A stretch of 64,000 bases of DNA from contig NC_008541.1 in the NCBI RefSeq assembly GCF_000196235.1, positions 1,178,001-1,242,000 on the forward strand, read 5' to 3'. This document shows, piece after piece, positions 54,623-63,779 of the stretch (within the stretch, counting starts at the first letter, position 1; each line of letters opens with the position of its first letter). This DNA comes from Arthrobacter sp. FB24. GTDB taxonomy: Bacteria; Actinomycetota; Actinomycetes; Actinomycetales; Micrococcaceae. Made by a program: the position numbers and the translations under genes. The notes beneath the pieces are model-generated. The model was not told the origin of the DNA. It was given only the letters and a program-made list of their open reading frames with translations, and did no database searches.

Positions 54623-55732
54623 TTGAAGAACTCACTGCGTGCAACCCTCAAGCGCGGTTCAATGACCGGCGTTGCCACCGCCGGGGCGGCCGCTCTCCTG
54701 CTGACCAGCTGCGGGGCTGCCCCGGAAGCGGGCAACACCGCTAGCGCCACCGCCAGCGACTACACGGGCTGCATCGTGTCCGACTCGGGTGGATTCGACG
54801 ACCAGTCGTTCAACCAGTCCTCCTACGAAGGCCTGAAGAAGGCTGAGAAGGATCTCGGGATCAAGGTCAACCAGGTCGAGTCCAAGACCAACAACGACTT
54901 CGAGCCGAACCTCCGCGCCATGGTCACTGCAGGCTGCGACCTGACCGTCACGGTCGGCTTCCTCCTCGGCGACGCCACCAAGGCCCAGGCCACCGCCAAC
55001 CCGGACAAGCACTTCGCCATCATCGACTTCGGCTACGACACCCCCATCACCAACGTCAAGCCGATCATCTACGACACCGCCCAGGCTGCCTTCCTGGCCG
55101 GTTACCTCGCGGCAGGCTCCACCAAGACCGGAACGGTGGCGACCTTCGGCGGCATCAAGATCCCCACTGTCACCATCTTCATGGACGGCTACGCCGACGG
55201 CGTGAAGTACTACAACGAACAGAAGGGCAAGGACGTCAAGATCCTTGGCTGGGACAAGGCGAAGCAGGACGGCAGCTTCACGGGCGACTTCGAAAAGCAG
55301 GACAAGGGCAAGCAGCTGACCCAGAACTTCCTGGACCAGGGCGCAGACATCGTGATGCCCGTTGCCGGCCCCGTCGGCAAGGGCGCAGGCGCAGCACTCA
55401 AGGAAGCCAAGGCCGCAGGCAAGGACGTCAAACTCATCTGGGTTGACTCGGACGGCTTCCTCACCGCCCCTGACTACAAGGACATCATGCTCTCCTCCGT
55501 CATGAAGCAGATGGGCGAAGCAGTGGAGACCGTCGTGAAGGAAGACAAGGACGGCAAGTTTAGCAACACGCCGTACGTCGGCACCCTCGCGAACGACGGC
55601 GTGCAGCTGGCTCCGTTCCACGATCTGGAGTCCCAGGTTCCCGCGGAACTGAAGACCGAACTGGAACAGATCAAGAAGGACATCGTCGACGGCAAGCTGA
55701 AGGTCGAGTCGGCAGCGAGCCCGAAGGCCTAG
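54623..55732 (+). CDS. BMP-family nucleoside-binding lipoprotein
   Basis: A 369-residue basic membrane protein family lipoprotein. The start is TTG 54623 with GGAGG 5 bases upstream; earlier ATG starts lie in non-family sequence. The signal peptide ends in the lipobox LLLTSC. The BMP fold begins CIVSDSGGFDDQSFNQSSYE and has SKTNNDFEPNLRAMVTAGCD, DIVMPVAGPVGKGAGAAL and IWVDSDGFLTAPDYKDIMLS. It binds nucleosides in related systems, which fits the downstream cdd-deoA-add genes. Confidence 0.93.
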   Translation: MKNSLRATLKRGSMTGVATAGAAALLLTSCGAAPEAGNTASATASDYTGCIVSDSGGFDDQSFNQSSYEGLKKAEKDLGIKVNQVESKTNNDFEPNLRAMVTAGCDLTVTVGFLLGDATKAQATANPDKHFAIIDFGYDTPITNVKPIIYDTAQAAFLAGYLAAGSTKTGTVATFGGIKIPTVTIFMDGYADGVKYYNEQKGKDVKILGWDKAKQDGSFTGDFEKQDKGKQLTQNFLDQGADIVMPVAGPVGKGAGAALKEAKAAGKDVKLIWVDSDGFLTAPDYKDIMLSSVMKQMGEAVETVVKEDKDGKFSNTPYVGTLANDGVQLAPFHDLESQVPAELKTELEQIKKDIVDGKLKVESAASPKA

Positions 55733-55742
55733 TTCCCTCCGC

Positions 55743-55795
55743 AAAGCGCCACCACCCGGTTGGTCACTGACTTCCGGGCGGTGGCGCTTTTCGTT
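55743..55795 (+). terminator. Terminator after the BMP gene
   Basis: A 17-bp stem (55743-55759 with 55774-55790, one wobble) is followed by TTCG after the 3' arm's own CTTT. It may reduce, but not abolish, read-through into the ATPase, so the lipoprotein is made in excess. Confidence 0.8.
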
Positions 55796-55918
55796 GGGCG
55801 CGGGCTTTTCCCAACGGGCGCCGCCCGCTCCGCCAAAGGCTGCAGGCACTAGGCTGGTGCTGCAGCCACATATCCCGTCCGGGCACATTTTCCGGACGCT
55901 TCGAGATTGGTCAGAGTT

Positions 55919-57550
55919 TTGAAACTTGAACTCAGAGGGATCACCAAACGCTTCGGCTCCCTTATTGCCAACGATCACATCGATGTGGTTGTTGAACCCG
56001 GGCAAATTCATTGTTTGCTGGGTGAAAACGGCGCTGGCAAGTCCACGCTGATGAATGTCCTGTACGGCCTGTACGAGCCAAGTGAGGGCGAAATCCTGGT
56101 GGACGGCAAGGCCGTCACCTTCCGCGGCCCGGGTGACGCGATGGCTGCGGGCATCGGCATGGTGCACCAGCACTTCATGCTGGTTCCGGTCTTTACAGTT
56201 GCGGAGAACGTGGCCTTGGGCGCTGAAACCACCAAGGCCGGCGGTTTCCTGAACCTGGATGACACCCGGCGCAAGATCAAGGAGATCTCCGACAAATACG
56301 GTTTCGACGTCGACCCCGATGCCCTGATCGAGGATCTTCCCGTTGGTGTCCAGCAGCGCGTGGAAATCATCAAGGCCCTGGTCCGCGACGCCAAGGTGCT
56401 CATCCTCGACGAGCCCACCGCCGTGCTGACACCGCAGGACACCGACGAACTCCTGGACATCATGCGCCAGCTGAAAAGCCACGGCACCTCGATCGTCTTC
56501 ATCTCCCACAAACTCCGCGAAGTGAAGGCCGTTTCCGACACGATCACGGTCATCCGGCGCGGAAAGGTGGTGGGCACGGCGGACCCCGGTGCTTCGACCA
56601 CCGAGCTTGCATCCATGATGGTGGGCCGCGCAGTCAACCTGACCCTGGACAAGGCACCGGCCAAGCCGCAGGAAACCACGTTCCAGGTCAAGGACCTCAC
56701 CGTGATCGCCCCGACAGGCCAGCATGTGGTGGACGGGATCAGCTTCGACATTGCCCGCGGCGAAATCCTGGCCATCGCGGGAGTGCAGGGCAATGGCCAG
56801 ACCGAACTGACGGAAGCCATCCTTGGCCTGCAGGACCGCGTCCACGGCTCCATCCTGCTTGACGGCGAAGAACTCCTGGGCCGCAGCGTCAAGGAAGTAC
56901 TCGGGGCCGGCGTCGGCTTTGTCCCGGAGGACCGGACCGTTGACGGGCTGATCGGCACGTTCTCCATCGCGGAGAATCTGGTCCTGGACCGCTACGATCA
57001 GCCGCCATTCGCCAAAGGCATCAGCATGAGCCCTGCCCGGATCCTTGAGAACGCCAAGTCCCGGATCGACGAGTTCGACGTCCGGACCCCGTCCGGGGCG
57101 CTGGCCGCAGGGACCCTCTCCGGCGGAAACCAGCAAAAAGTGGTGATGGCACGGGAGCTGTCCCGGCCGCTGCGGCTGTTTATCGCCTCCCAGCCCACCC
57201 GAGGCGTGGATGTAGGTTCCATTGAGTTCCTGCACAAACGCATTGTTGCTGAACGGGACCAGGGAACACCGGTGATGATTGTGTCCACGGAACTCGACGA
57301 AGTCATCGAGCTCGCGGACCGGATCGCAGTGCTCTACAAGGGCAAGCTGGTGGGCATCGTCCCTTCCGGCACCGGACGCGACGTCCTGGGCCTGATGATG
57401 GCGGGCCTGTCCCCGGAAAGCGCCCACGCGGATGCCGCCCAAACGGCCGTAGCCCACGCGGACGCGGCCCACGCGGACGCAGGCGCGACCAGCGGGTACA
57501 CACCCGTCCAGACGTCCACCTCCGGTGCCGAAGGAGGCGACCATGACTGA
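55919..57550 (+). CDS. Nucleoside ABC transporter ATP-binding protein (YufO/NupA type)
   Basis: A 543-residue tandem ATPase. It probably starts at TTG 55919 (MKLELRGITKRFG); TTG 55907 is an alternative. The first domain has [38 protein letters not shown] and [14 protein letters not shown]. The second has VQGNGQTELTEAILGLQDRV and [20 protein letters not shown], then SQPTRGVDVGSIEFLHKRIV. The C-terminus carries an Ala/His/Asp-rich run (HADAAQTAVAHADAAHADAG). Its stop overlaps the next gene. Confidence 0.93.
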   Translation: MKLELRGITKRFGSLIANDHIDVVVEPGQIHCLLGENGAGKSTLMNVLYGLYEPSEGEILVDGKAVTFRGPGDAMAAGIGMVHQHFMLVPVFTVAENVALGAETTKAGGFLNLDDTRRKIKEISDKYGFDVDPDALIEDLPVGVQQRVEIIKALVRDAKVLILDEPTAVLTPQDTDELLDIMRQLKSHGTSIVFISHKLREVKAVSDTITVIRRGKVVGTADPGASTTELASMMVGRAVNLTLDKAPAKPQETTFQVKDLTVIAPTGQHVVDGISFDIARGEILAIAGVQGNGQTELTEAILGLQDRVHGSILLDGEELLGRSVKEVLGAGVGFVPEDRTVDGLIGTFSIAENLVLDRYDQPPFAKGISMSPARILENAKSRIDEFDVRTPSGALAAGTLSGGNQQKVVMARELSRPLRLFIASQPTRGVDVGSIEFLHKRIVAERDQGTPVMIVSTELDEVIELADRIAVLYKGKLVGIVPSGTGRDVLGLMMAGLSPESAHADAAQTAVAHADAAHADAGATSGYTPVQTSTSGAEGGDHD

Positions 57551-58976
57551 ACAGGACAAGCCCAAGCACATGGCTGACGAAAACGCGGCGGACCGCAGGG
57601 CAACCCCGGCGCCCGAACCCCGAAGTTCCGATCCCCAAAGCTCCGAGCCCCAAGGCCCCGAACCCCAGGCGCCCGCCGAAGAGACCGCGGCCGCCGCCGC
57701 GCTGGACACAGCCGGCGGGGCGATGCGGCCTTCGGCTGTTCCCGTCTCGGCCCAGAGCGGCACGGTTCCGGGCGGCGCGGAGACACTGGTCCGGCGGATC
57801 TTCACCGGCAGCGGCATGGTGTCGGTGCTGGCGGTCCTGCTTGCCCTGATCCTCGGCGGACTACTGATTGCTAGCACGGACAAGCAGGTGGGTGCCACGG
57901 CAAGCTACCTCTTTGCCCGGCCCTCGGATTTCCTCTCGGCTGTCTGGACCGCCGCGACGCGTTCGTACGTCGCGCTGTTCCAGGGGTCCGTGTTCAACCC
58001 CCGCGGTTCCAGCGTTGCGGTGCAGTTCGCTCCGCTGATGGAGACCCTCACCATCGCCACTCCGCTGATCACGGCCGGCCTCGGCGTCGCGCTGGCTTTC
58101 CGCGCCGGCCTGTTCAACATCGGTGCCCAGGGCCAGATCATCATGGCCGGCATCCTCGCGGCCTGGGTCGGCTTCGCCCTGCACCTGCCGCTGGGACTGC
58201 ACCTGCTGCTGGTACTCGTTGCCGGCATCGTGGGCGGCGCGCTCTGGGGCGGGCTGGTGGGCCTGCTGAAGGCCCGCACTGGGGCCCACGAGGTCATCCT
58301 GACCATCATGTTCAACTACATCGCCCTGTACTTCCTGCGCTACCTGCTGAACACGCCGGCATTCCAGCGGCCGGGGGAGTCCAACCCCATCTCGCCGATC
58401 CTGGATCCCACCGCTGTGTACCCGCAGATTTTCGGGACCCAGTACCGGCTCCACCTGGGCTTTGTCCTGGCCATCGCCGCCACCGTTCTCGTCTGGTGGC
58501 TGCTTAACCGCTCCACCGTGGGCTTTGAATTCCGCGCGGTCGGTGCCAACCCCAAGGCGGCCCTGACCGCGGGCATCAACGTGCCCCGGGCCACGGTCCT
58601 GGTCATGGCGATCGCCGGTGCCCTGGCCGGGATGTCCGGCGTGGCGCAGGTGGCGGGAACCGAAAAGGTCCTGACCGACGGCGTCGCCGCCACTTACGGG
58701 TTCGACGCCATCACGGTTGCACTCCTGGGACGTTCGACGCCGTGGGGCACCTTCGCGGCCGGACTGCTGTTCGGCGCCTTCCGCGCCGGCGCGGTGCAGA
58801 TGCAGATCCAGACCGGAACCCCGATCGACATTGTGCTCGTGGTCCAGTCGCTGATCGTGCTGTTCATCGCGGCACCGCCGCTGGTGCGGGCCGTCTTCGG
58901 GCTAAACCCGCGCAAGAAGAAGGCCGTAGCGGCCGGTAAGTCCCAGAAGGCAGCCACCACCGGAGGTGCAGCATGA
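57543..58976 (+). CDS. Nucleoside ABC transporter permease (YufP/NupB type)
   Basis: A 477-residue permease from ATG 57543, with AGGAGG 5 bases upstream. The first 85 residues are Pro/Glu/Ser-rich and cytosolic. Transmembrane blocks include LVRRIFTGSGMVSVLAVLLA, PLITAGLGVALAFRAGLFNI, GAQGQIIMAGILAAWVGFAL and AHEVILTIMFNYIALYFLRY, all typical of the BMP-dependent permease family. It overlaps the next permease start by ATGA. Confidence 0.93.
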   Translation: MTEQDKPKHMADENAADRRATPAPEPRSSDPQSSEPQGPEPQAPAEETAAAAALDTAGGAMRPSAVPVSAQSGTVPGGAETLVRRIFTGSGMVSVLAVLLALILGGLLIASTDKQVGATASYLFARPSDFLSAVWTAATRSYVALFQGSVFNPRGSSVAVQFAPLMETLTIATPLITAGLGVALAFRAGLFNIGAQGQIIMAGILAAWVGFALHLPLGLHLLLVLVAGIVGGALWGGLVGLLKARTGAHEVILTIMFNYIALYFLRYLLNTPAFQRPGESNPISPILDPTAVYPQIFGTQYRLHLGFVLAIAATVLVWWLLNRSTVGFEFRAVGANPKAALTAGINVPRATVLVMAIAGALAGMSGVAQVAGTEKVLTDGVAATYGFDAITVALLGRSTPWGTFAAGLLFGAFRAGAVQMQIQTGTPIDIVLVVQSLIVLFIAAPPLVRAVFGLNPRKKKAVAAGKSQKAATTGGAA

Positions 58977-60316
58977 GCACAACAGCAACATCGCCCGTTC
59001 CGGGAAAGCCGCAGCAGGGAAAGCCGGAGCCCGGAACAACGCGGCCGGCCGCGGACAGCGTTCCTGCGGTCTCGGCAAAGCCCGTGACGTGGAAGGTGCC
59101 GGTACTGCTCGCCGTTCTCGGCGTCGTGGCGTTCATTTTCTTCGGTGTCATGGGACCCAACCAGACGGCCAAGTTCGGGATTTCGTCGAGCGGCGACTTC
59201 TTCCAGCTTCCGGCCATCGAAGTTCCAGCTTTTCTGGGCGGAATCGTTCTGTCGGTCCTGATGCTGGGACTCGCCGCCTACGCGGTGTATCTCAAGACCC
59301 GTAACCAAGCCTCTCCCGGCTGGCTGCCCATCGTCTTCATCGTGCTCTTCGTGGCAGCGTTCCTGATCTGGGTGGTGGGCGGCGCCCGCACGCCGAGCAT
59401 CTCGCTGGCCGGGCTCATTGCCGGTTCCGTGACGCTCGCGGTCCCGCTCGTCTTCGGCTCCCTTTCCGGTGTGCTCTGTGAACGCGCGGGCGTCGTCAAC
59501 ATCGCGATTGAGGGCCAGCTGCTGGGCGGTGCGTTTACGGCCGCGATGGTGGCCACCTTGACCAAGAGCCCCTTCATCGGGCTGCTGGCGGCGGCCGTTG
59601 CCGGCGCCGTCGTCTCCATGGTCCTGGCGGTCTTCAGCATCAAATACCTGGTCAACCAGATTATCGTGGGCGTGGTCCTCAACGTCCTGGTTTCGGGCCT
59701 GACAGGTTTCCTGTTCAGCACCGTGATGCAGGCCAACAAGGCACAGTTCAACTCTCCGGGACGGCTGCCCATCATCGACATCCCCGTGCTGTCCAGCATC
59801 CCGGTGATCGGCCCCATCCTCTTCAAGCAGTCCGTGGTGGGTTACCTGATGTACATCGCAGTCGCCGTGGTGTGGGTCGGCCTCTTCAAGACCAAATGGG
59901 GCCTTCGCGTCCGGGCCGTCGGGGAACACCCGCAGGCCGCCGACACCATGGGCATCAAGGTCAACGCCACGCGCTTCTGGAACGTCACCCTCGGCGGAGC
60001 GGTGGCAGGCATCGGCGGTTCCTTCTTTACCCTGGTGGCCATCGACAGTTTCACCAAGGAGATCTCGGGCGGACGCGGCTTCATCGCCCTGGCCGCGCTG
60101 ATCTTCGGCCGGTGGAACCCGATCGGGGCCTTCTTCGCGGCCCTGCTGTTCGGCTTCGCGGACAACCTGCAGAGCATCGTGACTATCATCGGCACGCCGG
60201 TTCCCAGCCAGTTCATGGCCATGCTGCCCTACCTGGTGACGGTGCTCGCCGTGGCTGGACTGGTGGGCCGCTCCAGGCCGCCGGCGGCTGACGGCATACC
60301 GTACGTCAAGGGTTGA
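58973..60316 (+). CDS. Nucleoside ABC transporter permease (YufQ/NupC type)
   Basis: A 447-residue second permease. Family blocks are AGLIAGSVTLAVPLVFGSLS, GVLCERAGVVNIAIEGQLLG, FSIKYLVNQIIVGVVLNVLV and GGRGFIALAALIFGRWNPIG. With the preceding permease it forms the heterodimeric channel fed by the BMP lipoprotein. The first 40 residues are Pro/Thr-rich. The stop is close to the cytidine deaminase start. Confidence 0.93.
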   Translation: MSTTATSPVPGKPQQGKPEPGTTRPAADSVPAVSAKPVTWKVPVLLAVLGVVAFIFFGVMGPNQTAKFGISSSGDFFQLPAIEVPAFLGGIVLSVLMLGLAAYAVYLKTRNQASPGWLPIVFIVLFVAAFLIWVVGGARTPSISLAGLIAGSVTLAVPLVFGSLSGVLCERAGVVNIAIEGQLLGGAFTAAMVATLTKSPFIGLLAAAVAGAVVSMVLAVFSIKYLVNQIIVGVVLNVLVSGLTGFLFSTVMQANKAQFNSPGRLPIIDIPVLSSIPVIGPILFKQSVVGYLMYIAVAVVWVGLFKTKWGLRVRAVGEHPQAADTMGIKVNATRFWNVTLGGAVAGIGGSFFTLVAIDSFTKEISGGRGFIALAALIFGRWNPIGAFFAALLFGFADNLQSIVTIIGTPVPSQFMAMLPYLVTVLAVAGLVGRSRPPAADGIPYVKG

Positions 60317-60321
60317 CGGCG

Positions 60322-60759
60322 GTGGACGAGGATTCGACCCGCGCGGGCACCGGCATGGAAGGCAGCGATGTCGACTGGGCAGCACTCGAAGCGGCCGCCG
60401 TTGACGCCATGAAGAACGCATATGCACCGTATTCGAAGTTCGCGGTGGGGGCGGCGGCCCTCACCGCGGACGGCCGGATGGTGAGCGGCTGCAACGTCGA
60501 AAACGCCAGTTACGGCCTGACGCTGTGCGCCGAATGCACACTGGTGGGCAACCTGCACATGACCGGAGGCGGCCTGCTGCGCGCCTTCTATTGTGTGGAT
60601 GCCGCAGGCAACATCCTGATGCCGTGCGGGCGCTGCCGGCAGCTGCTGTACGAATTCCGGGCGCCGGACATGGAACTCATGACCGCACAGGGAATTAAGA
60701 CAATGGACCAGGTGCTACCCGATGCCTTTGGTCCCCAACACCTGGAGGAACCCCGGTGA
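60322..60759 (+). CDS. cdd: Cytidine deaminase
   Basis: A 145-residue zinc enzyme converting (deoxy)cytidine to (deoxy)uridine. NAYAPYSKFAVGAAALTADG, GCNVENASYGLTLCAECTLV (Zn Cys and catalytic Glu) and MPCGRCRQLLYEF (Zn Cys pair) are diagnostic. GTG 60322 is preferred because AAGGG lies 9 bases upstream; TTG 60313, which overlaps the permease stop, has the site too close. It overlaps deoA by GTGA. Confidence 0.96.
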   Translation: MDEDSTRAGTGMEGSDVDWAALEAAAVDAMKNAYAPYSKFAVGAAALTADGRMVSGCNVENASYGLTLCAECTLVGNLHMTGGGLLRAFYCVDAAGNILMPCGRCRQLLYEFRAPDMELMTAQGIKTMDQVLPDAFGPQHLEEPR

Positions 60760-62078
60760 CACAAACCCCAAGCAACACCGAAGCGTTCGACGCCGTCGAC
60801 ATCATCCGCATCAAGCGGGACAGGGGAGTCCTGAGCCCGGCCCAGATCGACTGGACCATCGACGCCTATACCCGCGGCGCGATCGCCGACGAGCAGATGG
60901 CCGCCCTGAACATGGCCATCCTGCTCAACGGCATGGACCGCGCGGAAATTTCGCGCTGGACCGCCGCGATGATCGCGTCCGGCGAACGGATGGACTTCTC
61001 CGGACTGAGGCGGGCCGACGGCAGCGTGAAGCCGACGTCGGACAAGCACTCCACCGGGGGAGTGGGGGACAAGATCACGCTGCCGCTGGCACCGCTTGTT
61101 GCTGTATTTGGCGTGGCTGTTCCACAGCTCTCCGGCCGGGGCCTGGGCCACACCGGCGGCACACTGGACAAGCTGGAAGCCATCCCGGGCTGGCGCGCAG
61201 GGCTGAGCAACGACGAAATGATGGCTCAGCTCCAAAACGTCGGGGCAGTGATCTGCGCCGCGGGTGCCGGGCTGGCCCCTGCGGACAAGAAGCTCTATGC
61301 CCTGCGCGACGTCACGGGAACGGTGGAAGCCATCCCGCTGATTGCGTCCTCCATCATGAGCAAGAAGATCGCGGAGGGCACCGGCTCACTGGTCCTCGAC
61401 GTCAAGGTGGGAAGTGGCGCCTTTATGAAGGACGAGGCCCGCGCCAGGGAACTGGCCGAGACGATGGTGGCCTTGGGCAAGGATGCCGGTGTCAACACCG
61501 TGGCCCTTTTGACTAACATGAACACGCCACTGGGCCTGACCGCCGGAAACTCGATCGAGGTTGAGGAATCCGTGGAGGTGCTGGCCGGCGGCGGTCCGGA
61601 AGACGTCGTGGAACTGACGGTCCGGCTGGCGGAGGAGATGCTCGCCTGCGCCGGCGTTCATGACGCCGACCCGCGCGCCGCGCTCAAGGACGGCCGGGCC
61701 ATGGACGTGTGGAACCGCATGATCGAGGCACAAGGTGGGGACCCCCGGGCCAAGCTTCCCGTTGCCAGGGAATCCGAAGTCGTCTACGCGCCGGCCGACG
61801 GTGTCCTCGTGGAGCTGGATGCACTGGCCGTTGGCGTGGCCGCGTGGCGGCTAGGTGCCGGCCGGGCGCGCAAGGAGGACCAGGTCCAGGCGGGTGCCGG
61901 CGTCCGGCTGCACGCCAAGCCCGGTGCCGTGGTCCGCGCAGGCGAGCCCCTGATGACGCTACTGACGGACACCCCGGAGAAGTTCGAGCGGGCCAAGGAA
62001 GCCCTCGAAGGGTCCGTCGTCATCGCACCGGAGGGCTCCCGGCCGGCGCAGAAACTCATCATCGACCGCATCGCCTGA
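60756..62078 (+). CDS. deoA: Thymidine / pyrimidine-nucleoside phosphorylase
   Basis: A 440-residue enzyme splitting pyrimidine (deoxy)nucleosides to base and (deoxy)ribose-1-phosphate. VDIIRIKRDRGVLSPAQIDW and the phosphate/substrate signature SDKHSTGGVGDKITLPLAPL are typical, then SGRGLGHTGGTLDKLEAIPG and SSIMSKKIAEGTGSLVLDVK with GSGAFMKD. GTG 60756 has GGAGG 7 bases upstream and overlaps cdd. Confidence 0.96.
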   Translation: MTQTPSNTEAFDAVDIIRIKRDRGVLSPAQIDWTIDAYTRGAIADEQMAALNMAILLNGMDRAEISRWTAAMIASGERMDFSGLRRADGSVKPTSDKHSTGGVGDKITLPLAPLVAVFGVAVPQLSGRGLGHTGGTLDKLEAIPGWRAGLSNDEMMAQLQNVGAVICAAGAGLAPADKKLYALRDVTGTVEAIPLIASSIMSKKIAEGTGSLVLDVKVGSGAFMKDEARARELAETMVALGKDAGVNTVALLTNMNTPLGLTAGNSIEVEESVEVLAGGGPEDVVELTVRLAEEMLACAGVHDADPRAALKDGRAMDVWNRMIEAQGGDPRAKLPVARESEVVYAPADGVLVELDALAVGVAAWRLGAGRARKEDQVQAGAGVRLHAKPGAVVRAGEPLMTLLTDTPEKFERAKEALEGSVVIAPEGSRPAQKLIIDRIA

Positions 62079-62086
62079 TCCCGTGA

Positions 62087-62150
62087 TTCTCCCCGGCCGG
62101 CTTCCTGTAGCAGCGACGCCAGTGGCCGCCCGTGGACCGGCCGGGGAGAA
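62087..62150 (+). terminator. Long-loop inverted repeat after deoA
   Basis: A perfect 14-bp stem (62087-62100 with 62137-62150) has a 36-base loop that can fold further. There is no T tract, so it could be a terminator or an mRNA-processing or stabilising structure before the DedA genes. Confidence 0.5.
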
Positions 62151-62178
62151 AACGGGTGGTCCCGGCCGTTAGGAAACT

Positions 62179-62811
62179 GTGCAGGCTATCAACGACTTCA
62201 TTCTCGCGGCGGCGGGACAGCCCTGGGTTCTCCTCCTGGTGCTGGCATGCTGCGTGATCGACGGGTTCTTCCCGCCGATCCCCAGCGAGTCGGTGGTCGT
62301 TGGCCTGGCGGCCGTGGCTGCGACCGCCGATGTCCCCAACCCGTGGCTGCTGATGCTCATGGCCGCACTGGGGGCCTTCGGCGGCGACAACATCGCCTAC
62401 TTGATCGGACGGCAGGTGGGCACCCGCCGCTGGCGGTGGATGCGCGGACCGCGAATGCAGACCGCCTTTCACTGGGCCGGGAGGGAACTCCGGAAACGGC
62501 CGGCGTCGCTGGTCCTCGTGGCCCGGTTTGTTCCGATCGGCCGGGTGGCCGTCAACCTCACGGCGGGCGCCACCCATTTTCCGCACCTTCGTTTCGTGGG
62601 CTTGACCGTCCTGTCCGCAGCGCTTTGGTCCTCCTACTCAGTGGCAATCGGGCTGTTTTTCGGGCAATGGTTCGAAGACAACCACCTGCTGGGTGCCGCC
62701 ATCGCCATCGCCTGCGCGATCCTCCTCGGCATCCTCGTGGACATCCTGATCAGCCGCCTCCGCGGCCGGCTGCCTGAGGAGCCTGCAGGGGAAGCAGCAC
62801 CGGGACCCTGA
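62179..62811 (+). CDS. DedA-family membrane protein (first of two)
   Basis: A 210-residue membrane protein beginning at GTG 62179. The DedA/SNARE-associated domain is seen in VIDGFFPPIPSESVVVGLAA, GAFGGDNIAYLIGRQVGTRR (GDxxGYxxGR-type), RKRPASLVLVARFVPIGRVA and VNLTAGATHFPHLRF. DedA proteins act as lipid flippases or in membrane homeostasis. It has a homologue immediately downstream, which suggests a tandem duplication. Confidence 0.9.
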   Translation: MQAINDFILAAAGQPWVLLLVLACCVIDGFFPPIPSESVVVGLAAVAATADVPNPWLLMLMAALGAFGGDNIAYLIGRQVGTRRWRWMRGPRMQTAFHWAGRELRKRPASLVLVARFVPIGRVAVNLTAGATHFPHLRFVGLTVLSAALWSSYSVAIGLFFGQWFEDNHLLGAAIAIACAILLGILVDILISRLRGRLPEEPAGEAAPGP

Positions 62812-62954
62812 CCGGGCTGTCCGGCGTCCGCTGAACGGTGCGTTGAAGCACCGGACCGCGGGTCAGCTTTTCCCGGCCGTAGCGTAGCGGATCATGCCGC
62901 TGACATGGGACACTAAATAGCGATTTCCGTCACTTTATAGGAGCAGGGCCCCGC

Positions 62955-63710
62955 GTGGAATTTATCAATGAGGCAGTGCTCCATGCCGCAGGTCAATGGT
63001 GGATCTATCCCATCCTGCTGGTGTTCTTTTTTGTTGACGGCTTTGCGATGGTTGTCCCCAGCGAAACACTCATCGTGGCGCTTGCGGCATTTTCGCGCCA
63101 AAGCGGTGAACCCAACCTCTGGATCCTTGGCGTCACGGCGCTGGTCGGTGCCATCGCCGGAGACAACATGGCCTACATGCTCGGGCGGAAGATCGGGCTT
63201 GAACGCTGGCGCTGGATGCGCAAGCCCAAGGTACAGAAGGTCTTCGCGTGGGCCCACTATGAGCTGGAGAAGCGCGGCGCCGTCCTGATCTTCACTGCAC
63301 GGTACATCCCGTGGGGCCGCGTGGCGGTCAACTACGTTGCCGGCACCACGGCTTTCCCGCACCGCAGGTTCTTCGTCCTGGATGCCCTTGCCTGCGTCAC
63401 CTGGGTGGGTTACTCGATCGGGATAGGCCTGCTGGCGAGTTCCTTCCCCTTGCTGCATGACAATCCGCTCCTCGGTGCCGGCATTGCGGTGGTGTTCGCC
63501 ATCATCCTCGGCATCATCATCGACCACCTGCTGCGCTGGTGGCACAAACGGCTGGGACGCCACGATGATGCACGTCCCGGGGCGGAATCCACTAAGGGAG
63601 CCGGCAGGGAAGCCTCCCCGGAACCTGGAGTGCGCGCCGAGAGGGACGCCGCCGTCGAGGTCGCACCGCCGGCCATGCCCGCCGTCGCCGAAGTGGAAAC
63701 GGGCCGCTGA
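62955..63710 (+). CDS. DedA-family membrane protein (second of two)
   Basis: A 251-residue paralogue of the preceding gene starting at GTG 62955. Matching blocks are FFVDGFAMVVPSETLIVALA, GAIAGDNMAYMLGRKIGLER, LEKRGAVLIFTARYIPWGRV and AVNYVAGTTAFPHRRFFVLD. It adds a 40-residue Glu/Ala/Pro-rich C-terminal tail. It is separated from the first copy by 143 bp without a clear terminator, and from add by about 70 bp. Confidence 0.9.
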   Translation: MEFINEAVLHAAGQWWIYPILLVFFFVDGFAMVVPSETLIVALAAFSRQSGEPNLWILGVTALVGAIAGDNMAYMLGRKIGLERWRWMRKPKVQKVFAWAHYELEKRGAVLIFTARYIPWGRVAVNYVAGTTAFPHRRFFVLDALACVTWVGYSIGIGLLASSFPLLHDNPLLGAGIAVVFAIILGIIIDHLLRWWHKRLGRHDDARPGAESTKGAGREASPEPGVRAERDAAVEVAPPAMPAVAEVETGR

Positions 63711-63779
63711 ACGGGGCTTCGGCCAAGGCCGTTGCCCACCGGGTGGCGCCTGACGCTGTCCGACCCTAAGGTTGGAACC

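Noticed and set aside
54659..57898. 1079-codon open frame on the minus strand
   Set aside because: It runs antisense through the BMP lipoprotein and ABC ATPase genes, whose motifs are unambiguous. Long antisense frames are common in this base composition.
58694..60427. 577-codon His/Arg/Asp-rich open frame on the minus strand
   Set aside because: It is antisense to the second nucleoside permease; its composition is the complement of a membrane protein gene.
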